Source of the DNA: an uncultured Chitinophaga sp.
GTDB lineage: Bacteria > Bacteroidota > Bacteroidia > Cytophagales > Cyclobacteriaceae
DNA length: 64,000 nucleotides
Assembly (NCBI GenBank): GCA_902168205.1
Contig: CABHOK010000003.1
Span: 1,860,001 to 1,924,000, forward strand
Reading direction: 5' to 3'
Notes under the pieces: model-generated
The model's database searches: none
The model's input: the letters and a program-made list of their open reading frames with translations, nothing else
What the model was told of the DNA's origin: nothing
Position numbers and translations under genes: made by a program
Shown: piece by piece, positions 8,922 through 16,939 of the stretch
How positions within the stretch are numbered: the first letter of the stretch is position 1
Layout of the letters: each line of letters starts with the position of its first letter

Positions 8922-10697
8922 TTAAGCAAGTTGGTATTCGGGTGATTGCAGTAACGCGTTGAACAAGCGGTTAAGCCATTCACGCAATTCAGATAATTCA
9001 GTTCCCTGGTTCCAGGTAGTGGTCCAATAACCTTTCGGATCCATGTTCACATCGGTGAGGAAGCGATTAAGAAAATAATTCAGTCGCTTTACCGTGAGAC
9101 TGGCATTGAATGTATCCGGATTATCATTCGGATCTATATACGCGATGAAGTCGTGATGCGGCAGTAGATACGTGATGAGTGTTTTTACCAGCTCTTCTGA
9201 ATTCGGTGCTACACCGGCAAAATTAGCGCGCACATAATCGTAGCTGTTTACATTGAAGAGCATCGTTCCCTGCGGATCGAGCAACGTGCGCACAAAGTCG
9301 TAACGCTTAGACAGTGAGTTGGTGGTAATCCAGAAGCGATGATAAATCGGATACTGGTGATAGGCTTCATATCCGGCAACATCATACGGGTTATAGAAAT
9401 TCATACCCTGATCAACTATGTGACTAAGTATCTCACCTGTTGCCTCGTAGTATTGATCGGTTTGTGTAGCGAGGTCGGGTAATTGTATATTAAAGAATTT
9501 CAACGTTCCGATCACAAGATCAATGGGTGATTTGATCAATCCGCCAAATGCATCATCGGTTACACCTGCGGCTGCATCGTAGAAATGCTGACTGCGTAAG
9601 AGGTTCTCAATAACCGGTTGCATCTTGAATCCGCCATCGCGAAATGTTTTCGCCATCTCATCGATGATGTCGGCTTCGATGGGTAATGTCTCTGCGTTGG
9701 TATGCGGTGCCCAAACATAGAAGCGGTATAGCTTGCGACATATATTCTTCGCGGTCTCTTCCTGCTCGTATATCAGGTTAATGAGCTTGGTGATTTCATC
9801 CAATGCACTCTCGAGGGTTGGTACACCCGCTGGCATGGTTAACGGATCGGGTGTAATGGTATTATCCGGGTAGAGTGTGCTTACAAAGCGATTGCTGAAT
9901 TTCTTCGGTTTGCTCGCATCGTTATCGTGAGCCGATGCATTGGCATCACTTCCCTTTACTTTACCACGTGGTAAATTTGTGTCGGGATCAATGTTTGAAA
10001 ACTGATCATCAACGTCCCAGCCGGTTAATATACGTGCGGCTGTTTTTACATCTTCTTCGGTATATACTCCGTAGTCACCTTCTTCACCGGAAGTTGGCGG
10101 AGGTGCAGCTTCGAGTCCGCGACCTATACTATATAATTCCAGGAGTTCGCGTGCATAGTTTTCATTAAAGCTTCCTTTTACATTGAGTCTGCCATCGAGT
10201 AATTCGAGCATGGCATTGTCAACGCTGGCTTTAACGGTTAGCATTTTGAAGTTTACATCTGTGTCAGCATTCAAAGCATCGAGTGCAAACTGTCGGAAGA
10301 GTTGATTCTGGAAATATAGGGCGCGCGTGTTGTTAACTTTTTCGGTACGCATGGTGAAGTGCGTATGTAAAAAGAGGACAATTTTTTCGCGTGCCGAATA
10401 AGACAGTGAGCTGTTCATCATCTGGCCGATGAACCAATTGAGCAGGTATTGCATCAAGTCGCCACCTTCACTGTTGGCACCCGTTATACCCGACACAACC
10501 CACTCGGTACCGGTTTTCGGATCGATGGGTAAAACGGGATCAGGTAGTGTTTGCCGGAAGAGTTGCGTAACGGCTTGTGCAGGCGTGAGTCCTGCAAAGG
10601 AATCGATTTGTTGCTTGGTAGCCCCGAAGGTTGCTCTGCGCAATAAATGCGCGGCTCGCTTTTGACCCAGGGTTCCTGCATATTCAGGTAATGGCAT
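8922..10697 (-). CDS. DUF1800 family protein
   Basis: 591 residues. The N-terminal RAAHLLRRATFGAT and the central NENYARELLELYSIG (178-192) are the DUF1800 signature. Also present are an LTGWDVD segment and, near the end, a conserved aromatic-rich part. I see no signal peptide or membrane segment at this start, although a secreted partner would lead one to expect export. It is first in the operon, with a 240-bp upstream region shared with a divergent gene. The biochemical role of DUF1800 is not established. The family call is strong, the function unknown. Confidence 0.9.
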   Translation of the reverse strand: MPLPEYAGTLGQKRAAHLLRRATFGATKQQIDSFAGLTPAQAVTQLFRQTLPDPVLPIDPKTGTEWVVSGITGANSEGGDLMQYLLNWFIGQMMNSSLSYSAREKIVLFLHTHFTMRTEKVNNTRALYFQNQLFRQFALDALNADTDVNFKMLTVKASVDNAMLELLDGRLNVKGSFNENYARELLELYSIGRGLEAAPPPTSGEEGDYGVYTEEDVKTAARILTGWDVDDQFSNIDPDTNLPRGKVKGSDANASAHDNDASKPKKFSNRFVSTLYPDNTITPDPLTMPAGVPTLESALDEITKLINLIYEQEETAKNICRKLYRFYVWAPHTNAETLPIEADIIDEMAKTFRDGGFKMQPVIENLLRSQHFYDAAAGVTDDAFGGLIKSPIDLVIGTLKFFNIQLPDLATQTDQYYEATGEILSHIVDQGMNFYNPYDVAGYEAYHQYPIYHRFWITTNSLSKRYDFVRTLLDPQGTMLFNVNSYDYVRANFAGVAPNSEELVKTLITYLLPHHDFIAYIDPNDNPDTFNASLTVKRLNYFLNRFLTDVNMDPKGYWTTTWNQGTELSELREWLNRLFNALLQSPEYQLA

Positions 10698-10937
10698 AGA
10701 TAGTAGGGTGGTTTTCGTATCACTATATAGTGATGAATGCTATAAATTTATTTAAATGGGTGATAAAGTGCATTAGCTTCCGATAACTGAAACTATTTTA
10801 CTACGGTCAAGAGTTACTTAAATCAGGTGAGGAGTTGATTTCTCCTCCTAAAATGGTAATCTTGGCACCAATCAGTGATGCCCTGCATCAGGTGCGTTGC
10901 ACTGGTATACCATTCGATTATTATACTCGCATCTATT

Positions 10938-11789
10938 ATGAAAATCATTGAATGTCCGCGCGATGCCATGCAAGGCCTGGAGCAGTTTATACCGACAGAA
11001 CATAAGGTTCGCTATATCAATCAACTGTTAAAGGTAGGCTTTGATACGATAGACTTCGGCAGCTTTGTGTCACCGAAAGCGATACCGCAGATGCGCGATA
11101 CTGCAGATGTACTGGCGCAACTCGATTGGAAAAAAAGTAAATCAAAATTATTGGCTATCGTGGCCAACACACGCGGAGCCGAAGATGCTGCACACTTCGA
11201 AGCGATAACGTATCTCGGTTTTCCGCTTTCTATATCGGAAACATTTCAACAGCGCAATACCAATAAATCTATAGCAGAAGCGCTTAGTACGCTGGATGAA
11301 ATTCAAAACATCTGTGTACGGTCCAATAAAAAACTGGTAACCTATATCAGCATGGGTTTCGGTAATCCATACAATGATCCGTACGATGTGGAGGTAGTTG
11401 GTAAATTTGTAAACATACTCAACACGATGGGGTGCGAAATCATTTCGCTTGCTGATACCATTGGCGTGTCTACTCCGGAGAATATCAGTTACCTGTTCAC
11501 ATCATTGTCCAAACTATATCCGGCGCTGGAGTTGGGAGTACATCTGCACTCCACGCCGGCAACAGCCTTGGAGAAAATTGAAGCTGCATACCGTGCCGGG
11601 TGTAAACGCTTTGATGGTGCTATACGCGGGTATGGCGGATGTCCCATGGCGAAAGACGACCTGGTGGGAAACCTGGCAACGGAGACAGTACTGTTTTTCC
11701 TGGGGCAACAGGGAACAAATACGGGGCTCGACAGCGATGCATTTGCCGGTGCGCTGCGACTGGCAGATGAAATTTTCCCAAAGCATTGA
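10938..11789 (+). CDS. Hydroxymethylglutaryl-CoA lyase-like enzyme
   Basis: 283 residues from the ATG at 10938; an upstream in-frame start would add a poorly conserved 21-residue leader. HMGL-like TIM barrel with the N-terminal ECPRDAMQG, the middle ISMGFGNPY, the metal-binding HLHSTP, and the C-terminal GYGGCPMAKDDLVGNLATE containing the active-site Cys loop. HMG-CoA lyase splits HMG-CoA into acetyl-CoA and acetoacetate in leucine breakdown. Related aldolases are possible, but the GGCP loop favours HMGL. It is followed by the TPR gene on the same strand. Confidence 0.9.
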   Translation: MKIIECPRDAMQGLEQFIPTEHKVRYINQLLKVGFDTIDFGSFVSPKAIPQMRDTADVLAQLDWKKSKSKLLAIVANTRGAEDAAHFEAITYLGFPLSISETFQQRNTNKSIAEALSTLDEIQNICVRSNKKLVTYISMGFGNPYNDPYDVEVVGKFVNILNTMGCEIISLADTIGVSTPENISYLFTSLSKLYPALELGVHLHSTPATALEKIEAAYRAGCKRFDGAIRGYGGCPMAKDDLVGNLATETVLFFLGQQGTNTGLDSDAFAGALRLADEIFPKH

Positions 11790-11827
11790 AAATATTACTT
11801 TGAGGGGCCGGGGCGGTAATAAACGGT

Positions 11828-11835
11828 TACTTTTG
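11828..11835 (+). promoter_or_regulatory. -7 promoter element (TACTTTTG)
   Basis: TACTTTTG fits TAnnTTTG and lies 15 nt upstream of the TPR-protein ATG at 11851. Confidence 0.45.
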
Positions 11836-11850
11836 TTTAAATTAGATTAT

Positions 11851-12486
11851 ATGAAGAACCTGGTTATAACGGCTTGCTTTATTCTCCTTTCCGGAGCAGC
11901 CTTTGCGCAAAGTGCTAAAGAATATACACAGAAGGGGCGCGAGCTATACGAGAAGAACGAGTTCATGGAATCGCTTCTGAATGTAAACAAAGCTATAGAA
12001 CTTGATCCTAATTACTCAGTTGCATACTACCTGCGTGGCAATATAAAAGATCGCTTTGATGATCGTCACGGTGCGATGAAAGACTATAACACGGCTATTG
12101 AAAAGAACGGTAAGTTTGCGGATGCATTCTTCGCGCGCGGCAATGTTAAAATGAAACTGCAGGATTACTACGGTGCTATTGCCGACTTCTCTTCTGCTAT
12201 TGCTGTGAACGAAAATTATATCGAAGCATACTTCAACCGCGGAAAAGCAAAACAGTTTTTACAAGCGTATGAAGATGCGATCAACGATTGCTCCAAGATC
12301 ATCCAGATCAATCCTAAAAATGTAGATGCATACTATATGCGCGGCATTCTTCGCATCGACTTCGGTGATGTAAAAAATGGTTGCCTCGACCTCAGCAAAG
12401 CCGGTGAACTCGGTGACCTGAAAGCCTACGAGGTAATCAAAGAAAAATGCAACCAGAAGACACAGGACAATGATGGAAGCTACTAG
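11851..12486 (+). CDS. Secreted TPR-repeat protein
   Basis: 211 residues from the ATG at 11851, which gives a clear Sec signal (LLSGAAFAQ). A longer in-frame start at 11449 would read through the HMGL gene in another frame and is rejected. At least four tetratricopeptide repeats follow, with cores such as VNKAIELDPNYSVAYYLRGN, AIADFSSAIAVNENYIEAYF and DCSKIIQINPKNVDAYYMRG. TPR proteins act as scaffolds. The periplasmic partner is unknown. It is convergent with dprA, and the space between holds a GTGTTTA-rich inverted repeat. Confidence 0.88.
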   Translation: MKNLVITACFILLSGAAFAQSAKEYTQKGRELYEKNEFMESLLNVNKAIELDPNYSVAYYLRGNIKDRFDDRHGAMKDYNTAIEKNGKFADAFFARGNVKMKLQDYYGAIADFSSAIAVNENYIEAYFNRGKAKQFLQAYEDAINDCSKIIQINPKNVDAYYMRGILRIDFGDVKNGCLDLSKAGELGDLKAYEVIKEKCNQKTQDNDGSY

Positions 12487-12635
12487 ACGTGTTTATGTGT
12501 TTAGGTGTGTATGTGTTTAGGTTAGTTGACGAGCCCCTAAGTTTTTGTCCTACGAGAAAGCATACGGTATAGTTGACGTACACACGTACCAGCGTACACA
12601 CGTAAACGCCTGAAGCCGTAAACACTTAAACACGT
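12487..12635. repeat. GTGTTTA-rich imperfect inverted repeat between convergent genes
   Basis: The left arm ACGTGTTTATGTGTTTAGG (12487-12505) pairs, with two mismatches and one unpaired base, with the reverse complement of 12616-12635, which overlaps the 3' end of dprA. Further GTGTNTA and GTACACACGTA words and a TAGTTGACG direct repeat lie inside. It may act as a bidirectional terminator or be a dispersed intergenic repeat. Confidence 0.55.
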
Positions 12636-13732
12636 AACTTATATATTTTGCCGGGTAATGTTGAGATCATTCCTTTGAATTCCAAGCCGAGAAGGATGGA
12701 GGCGAGTTTGCTTACGGATAAACCGGAGCGCCAGCTGAGTTCATCGATCATTAATTGATAGTTGTTGGTTAACAGTGTTTGGAGTACGGTTTGTTCTTCG
12801 GGCTCGTACGAGGCTATATCTATAGTTTGTTTTTTCGGAACTGCTTCTTCGTGTGCTGTCCAGCCCATGATATATTCTAAATCTTTTACGGTGCTGATCA
12901 GGTGAGCTTTGTTTGCCTTGATCAGGTTGTTGCATCCTTCTGAAAAGCTTTGCCCTATATTTCCCGGAAACGCGAATACATCTTTGTTATAGCTGTTGGC
13001 AATCTCGGCTGTAATGAGTGCTCCTCCTTTTTCTGCGGCTTCTACTACAATGAGCGCATCGCATAGTCCTGCGATGATACGGTTGCGTGCCGGGAAGTTA
13101 TGCGCATCCGGTTTGGTGCCGAATGGATTTTCACTGATCAGTCCTCCGTTCGTTAACATCTTGCGCGCAGTCTCTGCATGTATAGCGGGGTAAATTACAT
13201 CAATGCCGCTGCCCATGACGCCAACCGTTGGAAGGTTGTGCTTCAGTGCCTGTTTGTGTGCCTGTATATCGATGCCATACGCGAGTCCGCTGATGATGGA
13301 TGCCTGGTGAGCCACCAGGCTTTCCACGAGTTCTTCAACGCGGTGTTTACCATAGTCGGTTGATTTACGCGTGCCTACAATCGCTACTGATTTTGTATTC
13401 TCGAAGTTTACATTTCCTTTTACATACAGGAGCGAGGGCGCATCGTTGATGTGCTTTAATCTATAGGGGTAATCTTTATCAGTATAGAAGATGAGCTTTG
13501 TATTCTCCTTCTCAGCAATCTTCAGTTCACGCTCGGCACTTTTAAAGGGAAGTTCGTTCGCGATCGTATCGGCAGTAACTTTTCCAATGCCGGGTATCTT
13601 CAATAACTTTCCTTTGGGTGTCTTGAAAACTTTCTCTGCCGAGCCGCAATAGCTCACGAGTTGACGAACTGTATAATCTCCTATACCGGGAATGAAATGC
13701 AGCGCGAGAAGCGCCAGCCTGTTTTGATCCAT
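12626..13732 (-). CDS. dprA: DNA-processing protein DprA
   Basis: 368 residues from the ATG at 13732; an in-frame TTG at 13750 would add six residues. An N-terminal helix-hairpin-helix part is followed by a Rossmann-like core with SVAIVGTRKSTDYG, the SGLAYGIDIQAH motif, and GSGIDVIYPAIH. SENPFGTKP and ARNRIIAGL also occur, and there is a C-terminal winged-helix domain. DprA loads RecA on incoming single strands during natural transformation. A TATTTTTG element lies 25 nt upstream, inside the merR terminator, so dprA has its own promoter. Confidence 0.96.
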   Translation of the reverse strand: MDQNRLALLALHFIPGIGDYTVRQLVSYCGSAEKVFKTPKGKLLKIPGIGKVTADTIANELPFKSAERELKIAEKENTKLIFYTDKDYPYRLKHINDAPSLLYVKGNVNFENTKSVAIVGTRKSTDYGKHRVEELVESLVAHQASIISGLAYGIDIQAHKQALKHNLPTVGVMGSGIDVIYPAIHAETARKMLTNGGLISENPFGTKPDAHNFPARNRIIAGLCDALIVVEAAEKGGALITAEIANSYNKDVFAFPGNIGQSFSEGCNNLIKANKAHLISTVKDLEYIMGWTAHEEAVPKKQTIDIASYEPEEQTVLQTLLTNNYQLMIDELSWRSGLSVSKLASILLGLEFKGMISTLPGKIYKLRV

Positions 13733-13757
13733 AAAATAACTATCACACAACTTTGCT

Positions 13758-13765
13758 CAAAAATA
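13758..13765 (-). promoter_or_regulatory. -7 promoter element of dprA (TATTTTTG)
   Basis: The minus-strand TATTTTTG ends 25 nt before the dprA ATG and abuts the terminator hairpin of the upstream merR gene. Confidence 0.5.
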
Positions 13766-13795
13766 AAAAGCCGATGTGAATATCATCGGCTTTTT
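13765..13795 (-). terminator. Intrinsic terminator after merR
   Basis: Perfect 12-bp stem AAAAAGCCGATG (13765-13776) / CATCGGCTTTTT (13784-13795) with a 7-nt loop. On the minus strand it ends in a T-run, 24 bp behind the merR stop. Confidence 0.85.
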
Positions 13796-13818
13796 AACAA
13801 AATCTATATTTCTTTTTT

Positions 13819-14157
13819 TCAATGAAGCTTGTCGCGCATCTCCAGGAGGAAACTTCGAACACGTCTCAATGAATCGAGCATTTCCATTTTATCTTTCACG
13901 GCTTGTGTATCGTTGCGTAACATATCTTTCGCACCCTGCAGGGTAAATCCTTTTTCCTTTACCAAGTGATAGATCGTTCTTACATTATCTATATCTTCTT
14001 TGGTAAACTGGCGATTACCTTTCCGGTTTTTTTTGGGTTTGATCAGATCAAACTCAGATTCCCAGAAGCGAATAAGGGAAGGGGCAACGTTGAACATCTC
14101 CGCTACTTCTCCAATGGAGAAGTAAAGTTTTTCTATTTCCTTTTCTTTATAAGCCAT
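13819..14157 (-). CDS. MerR family transcriptional regulator
   Basis: 112 residues from the ATG at 14157 (an in-frame TTG at 14169 overlaps the upstream gene). The N-terminal winged helix shows YFSIGEVAEMFNVAPSLIRF, WESEF and RQFTKEDIDNVRTIYHLVKE, then a short dimerisation helix. It lacks the effector domain and cysteines of metal sensors. MerR genes of this short type recur near alaS and M23 genes in Bacteroidota, as here. The start is 1 bp behind the capA-like stop, so the two form an operon. Confidence 0.9.
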   Translation of the reverse strand: MAYKEKEIEKLYFSIGEVAEMFNVAPSLIRFWESEFDLIKPKKNRKGNRQFTKEDIDNVRTIYHLVKEKGFTLQGAKDMLRNDTQAVKDKMEMLDSLRRVRSFLLEMRDKLH

Positions 14158-14158
14158 G

Positions 14159-15268
14159 TTACTGAGCAATATAAGTAATTAAACCATTATCATCAATGCG
14201 CACTTTCGATTCAGGGAGATCTTTTTTGGTAAGTTCCTGTATCTTTTTGATCACCTGTTTCTGCGGATCAATTTTCACGCCCGTGCCATAAGATTGATAG
14301 GTAGGCGTAATTTCCGCCTTGAAAAGTTTTCCGGTGCGGTCGGTATACACTTTCATGATCGGTGCCAGACCATTCACGCCTGTTACACTAATACCTCTAT
14401 ACGTACAGAAGTTACCCATGCTATACGCTATAAAACGATCTTTATATACATCTACCGCGCGGGTAACGTGCGGCCCGTGTCCGAAAATTATATCGGCTCC
14501 TGCATCAATCATCAGTCGGGAAAATTTATACACATCACCACGATTTTCTCCGTGAAAAAGTTCATTCGTGCGGGGTACATTCTGATACTGTGCACCTTCG
14601 GCTCCTCCGTGGAATGATACTATAATTATATCCACCAATGAGTCAAGATGTTTAACCAATGCTATAGCAGCGGCATGATCGTTCAGTTGAACACAGTTAC
14701 TATTGGGAGCTACTGCGAGCAATCCGTACTTGATACTATCTTTTTCAAAGATCACGGTCTTCTGTTGCATTTGCCCGGCATGAAGAATACCGGCAACATC
14801 AAGTGTCTTCATACTACTGGTGCGACCGGCATCACCAAAATCACCTGCGTGATTGTTCGCCAGGCTCATCATATCAAAACCAGCGCTGATCAGATTCTTT
14901 ACATAGCGTGTTGGTGTTCTGAACACATAGCACACTTTCGGATCTTTACAATTCTTGGGTGTACCGCCTGCATCGAGTAGTGTACCTTCCAGGTTGCCAA
15001 AAGTTACATCGGCATTTCGAAGCACAGGTTCTACATCGCGCATCAGAAACGCTCCGTCATTCGGAGGCAGTTTATCTTCGGGGTAACTTGTACCCATCAT
15101 AATATCACCAACACCAATAATGGTGAGCGTATCTTTTCTCACGAAGGCAACGGTGTCGCGTTTTGCTACCGTAATTGAGTCTTGAGGTGAAGTAACTGTG
15201 TCCTGTACCTGAGCTATTGCAAGAGTAGAAGCAAGGGATAAAATGGAAAGGAATAAAATACGCATCAT
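14159..15268 (-). CDS. CapA family protein (metallophosphatase-like)
   Basis: 369 residues from the ATG at 15268, with a Sec signal ending near AIAQ. The CapA / poly-gamma-glutamate-synthesis metallophosphatase-like domain shows IIGVGDIMMG, GNLEGTLLD, SLANNHAGDFG, VSFHGGAE, IIFGHGPHVTR and YSMGNF. These match the metal-binding positions of the family. CapA proteins act in envelope polymer anchoring or synthesis in some Gram-positives. In Bacteroidota the role is unclear, and no other capsule genes adjoin it. It is co-transcribed with merR. Confidence 0.9.
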   Translation of the reverse strand: MMRILFLSILSLASTLAIAQVQDTVTSPQDSITVAKRDTVAFVRKDTLTIIGVGDIMMGTSYPEDKLPPNDGAFLMRDVEPVLRNADVTFGNLEGTLLDAGGTPKNCKDPKVCYVFRTPTRYVKNLISAGFDMMSLANNHAGDFGDAGRTSSMKTLDVAGILHAGQMQQKTVIFEKDSIKYGLLAVAPNSNCVQLNDHAAAIALVKHLDSLVDIIIVSFHGGAEGAQYQNVPRTNELFHGENRGDVYKFSRLMIDAGADIIFGHGPHVTRAVDVYKDRFIAYSMGNFCTYRGISVTGVNGLAPIMKVYTDRTGKLFKAEITPTYQSYGTGVKIDPQKQVIKKIQELTKKDLPESKVRIDDNGLITYIAQ

Positions 15269-15370
15269 CAACGATTTATAAAGTGCAAAGAAAAACAGTT
15301 TTCACAACCTCACAAAGCTTTATAAAGAGCTTCTTTCTGACATTCATCGAGTATATACCCCATTCCTTTT

Positions 15371-15378
15371 TATTTTTG
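15371..15378 (+). promoter_or_regulatory. -7 promoter element (TATTTTTG)
   Basis: TATTTTTG ends 4 nt before the ATG at 15383, which predicts a leaderless transcript for the HPP gene. Confidence 0.5.
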
Positions 15379-15382
15379 CGGC

Positions 15383-15964
15383 ATGAAAAAATTGAAGCGT
15401 AGAATGAGGGTGCTGAAGATCGTTATGTATAAGGAAACGCTTATCGATTTTAACGAGCACCTCTGGACTTTTGTTGGTTCGTTTGTAGGTATTGGATTAA
15501 TCGGATACTTACAGAGCAGATCGTTTTCGGAGTTGGACAATCTTTTTCTGATCGGCTCATTCGGAGCATCTTCGGTGCTCATCTATGGTGTTATTCAATC
15601 ACCGCTCGCGCAGCCGCGTAACCTGGTAGGAGGTCACCTCATCGCGGCATTTGTTGGGGTAACTATACGGTACCTTATACCGGAAGTATGGCTTGCCTGT
15701 GCGTTGGCTGTTTCCATCTCGATCGTGTTAATGCAGATAACCCGCACGTTGCATCCGCCCGGCGGTGCTACGGCACTCATTGCTATTATCGGTTCTCAGA
15801 AAATCAGAGACCTCGGGTATATGTACCTGGTGAGTCCGGTGCTTACTGGTGTTACAATCCTGTTGCTCGTTGCATTGTTCTTCAACAACATAACATCACA
15901 CAGACGCTATCCGGTTAACAGGCATTGGTATAAAGTCTGGAGACGAAAGTATCTTTCGAAATAA
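15383..15964 (+). CDS. HPP family integral membrane protein
   Basis: 193 residues with four hydrophobic segments. Family motifs are LIGSFGASSVLIYGVIQSP, QPRNLVGGHLIAAFVGV and the HPPGGATALIAIIG loop that gives the HPP family its name. Some plant and cyanobacterial HPP proteins transport nitrite into plastids; the role in Bacteroidota is not known. The start is the ATG right after a TATTTTTG element. It is convergent with the M23 peptidase gene, 9 bp apart. Confidence 0.92.
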   Translation: MKKLKRRMRVLKIVMYKETLIDFNEHLWTFVGSFVGIGLIGYLQSRSFSELDNLFLIGSFGASSVLIYGVIQSPLAQPRNLVGGHLIAAFVGVTIRYLIPEVWLACALAVSISIVLMQITRTLHPPGGATALIAIIGSQKIRDLGYMYLVSPVLTGVTILLLVALFFNNITSHRRYPVNRHWYKVWRRKYLSK

Positions 15965-15973
15965 AGCTATAGA

Positions 15974-16939
15974 TTAATCCAGCGGGTGTTCCTGCTGACT
16001 TCCGATCTCGATCAGCTTTTGGTATTCCTTGTTGCTGAGATCGCGCTGGAAAAAATTAATCGGGTTTACGTGCTCGCCTTTGAACAACACTTCATAGTGC
16101 AGGTGCGAAGCAACCGAGTTACCAGTGTTGCCTACATAGCCGATCACCTGTCCGCGTTTTACAGTTTCACCTTCTTTTACAGCAAACGCTGAAAGATGCG
16201 CGTAACGTGTTTCGAAACTATAGTGGTGATTGATATATACTACATTTCCGTAAGAACCGGAGAAGTATGCTTTATCTACTTTACCATCGCCAGTCGCATA
16301 TACCGGGGTTCCTTTTGGTGCAGCAAAGTCAAGTCCTTTGTGCGACATATACTTATGGAAGATCGGATGGAAACGCGATCCATAGGTGAGGTGTAATTTT
16401 GAAAGTTCCTTGTTGCTGATCGGTTGAATGGCCGGCCGAGATGCCCATGCTTCCAGTTTCTCTTCGATCATCGCCTTGAGTTTATCGTACGATTGTACTT
16501 CAACATCAAGCTGACGTTTCAATTGCAATACCGAATTATAGTTGTCAAGTACCAATGGAAATTCAGCAAAAGCCTCGGTGTCTAACTTAACACTACCACC
16601 GACACCGGCCTGGCGCTCGCTGGGTTGCAGCGGATCAGTATCCAGAATTACTCTGTAATTATGATCATCTTTCTCAATGAGTGTGCGCAATTCTGCATTG
16701 GCCTTGCGCGTACGCTCCTGCAATAATTCCCACTCAACTTTCAGGGTATGATTTCTTTGCTTCAGGATAATCTCATCGATCGATCCTACATATTGTGTAT
16801 AAACACTATAGGCACCGAGTGCGAGTACAAGCGATATACTAAAGAGTACAAGCGTGCGAATGCGAAGCGACTTACCTTTCAAACGCCATGGTTCATAGCG
16901 CAGCGTTTCAGGATTATATTGATACTTGATGCGTGCCAT
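15974..16939 (-). CDS. M23 family metallopeptidase (copy 2 of a tandem pair)
   Basis: 321 residues: a cytoplasmic N-terminus with YQYNPETLRYEPW, one membrane span at ~27-48, a coiled-coil stretch to ~170, then a LytM/M23 domain. Zinc-binding residues are visible in SHKGLDF and SHLHYEV. Such anchored endopeptidases or their regulators cut peptidoglycan cross-links in the periplasm. The ATG directly abuts the stop of the paralogous gene upstream (0 bp gap). Both start with (Y)(Q/I)YNPxTxxYE and end in LD, so they arose by tandem duplication. Confidence 0.93.
   Translation of the reverse strand: MARIKYQYNPETLRYEPWRLKGKSLRIRTLVLFSISLVLALGAYSVYTQYVGSIDEIILKQRNHTLKVEWELLQERTRKANAELRTLIEKDDHNYRVILDTDPLQPSERQAGVGGSVKLDTEAFAEFPLVLDNYNSVLQLKRQLDVEVQSYDKLKAMIEEKLEAWASRPAIQPISNKELSKLHLTYGSRFHPIFHKYMSHKGLDFAAPKGTPVYATGDGKVDKAYFSGSYGNVVYINHHYSFETRYAHLSAFAVKEGETVKRGQVIGYVGNTGNSVASHLHYEVLFKGEHVNPINFFQRDLSNKEYQKLIEIGSQQEHPLD

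Noticed and set aside
11449-11850. N-terminal extension of the TPR protein
   Set aside because: It runs through the HMGL gene in another frame. The ATG at 11851 gives a proper signal peptide.
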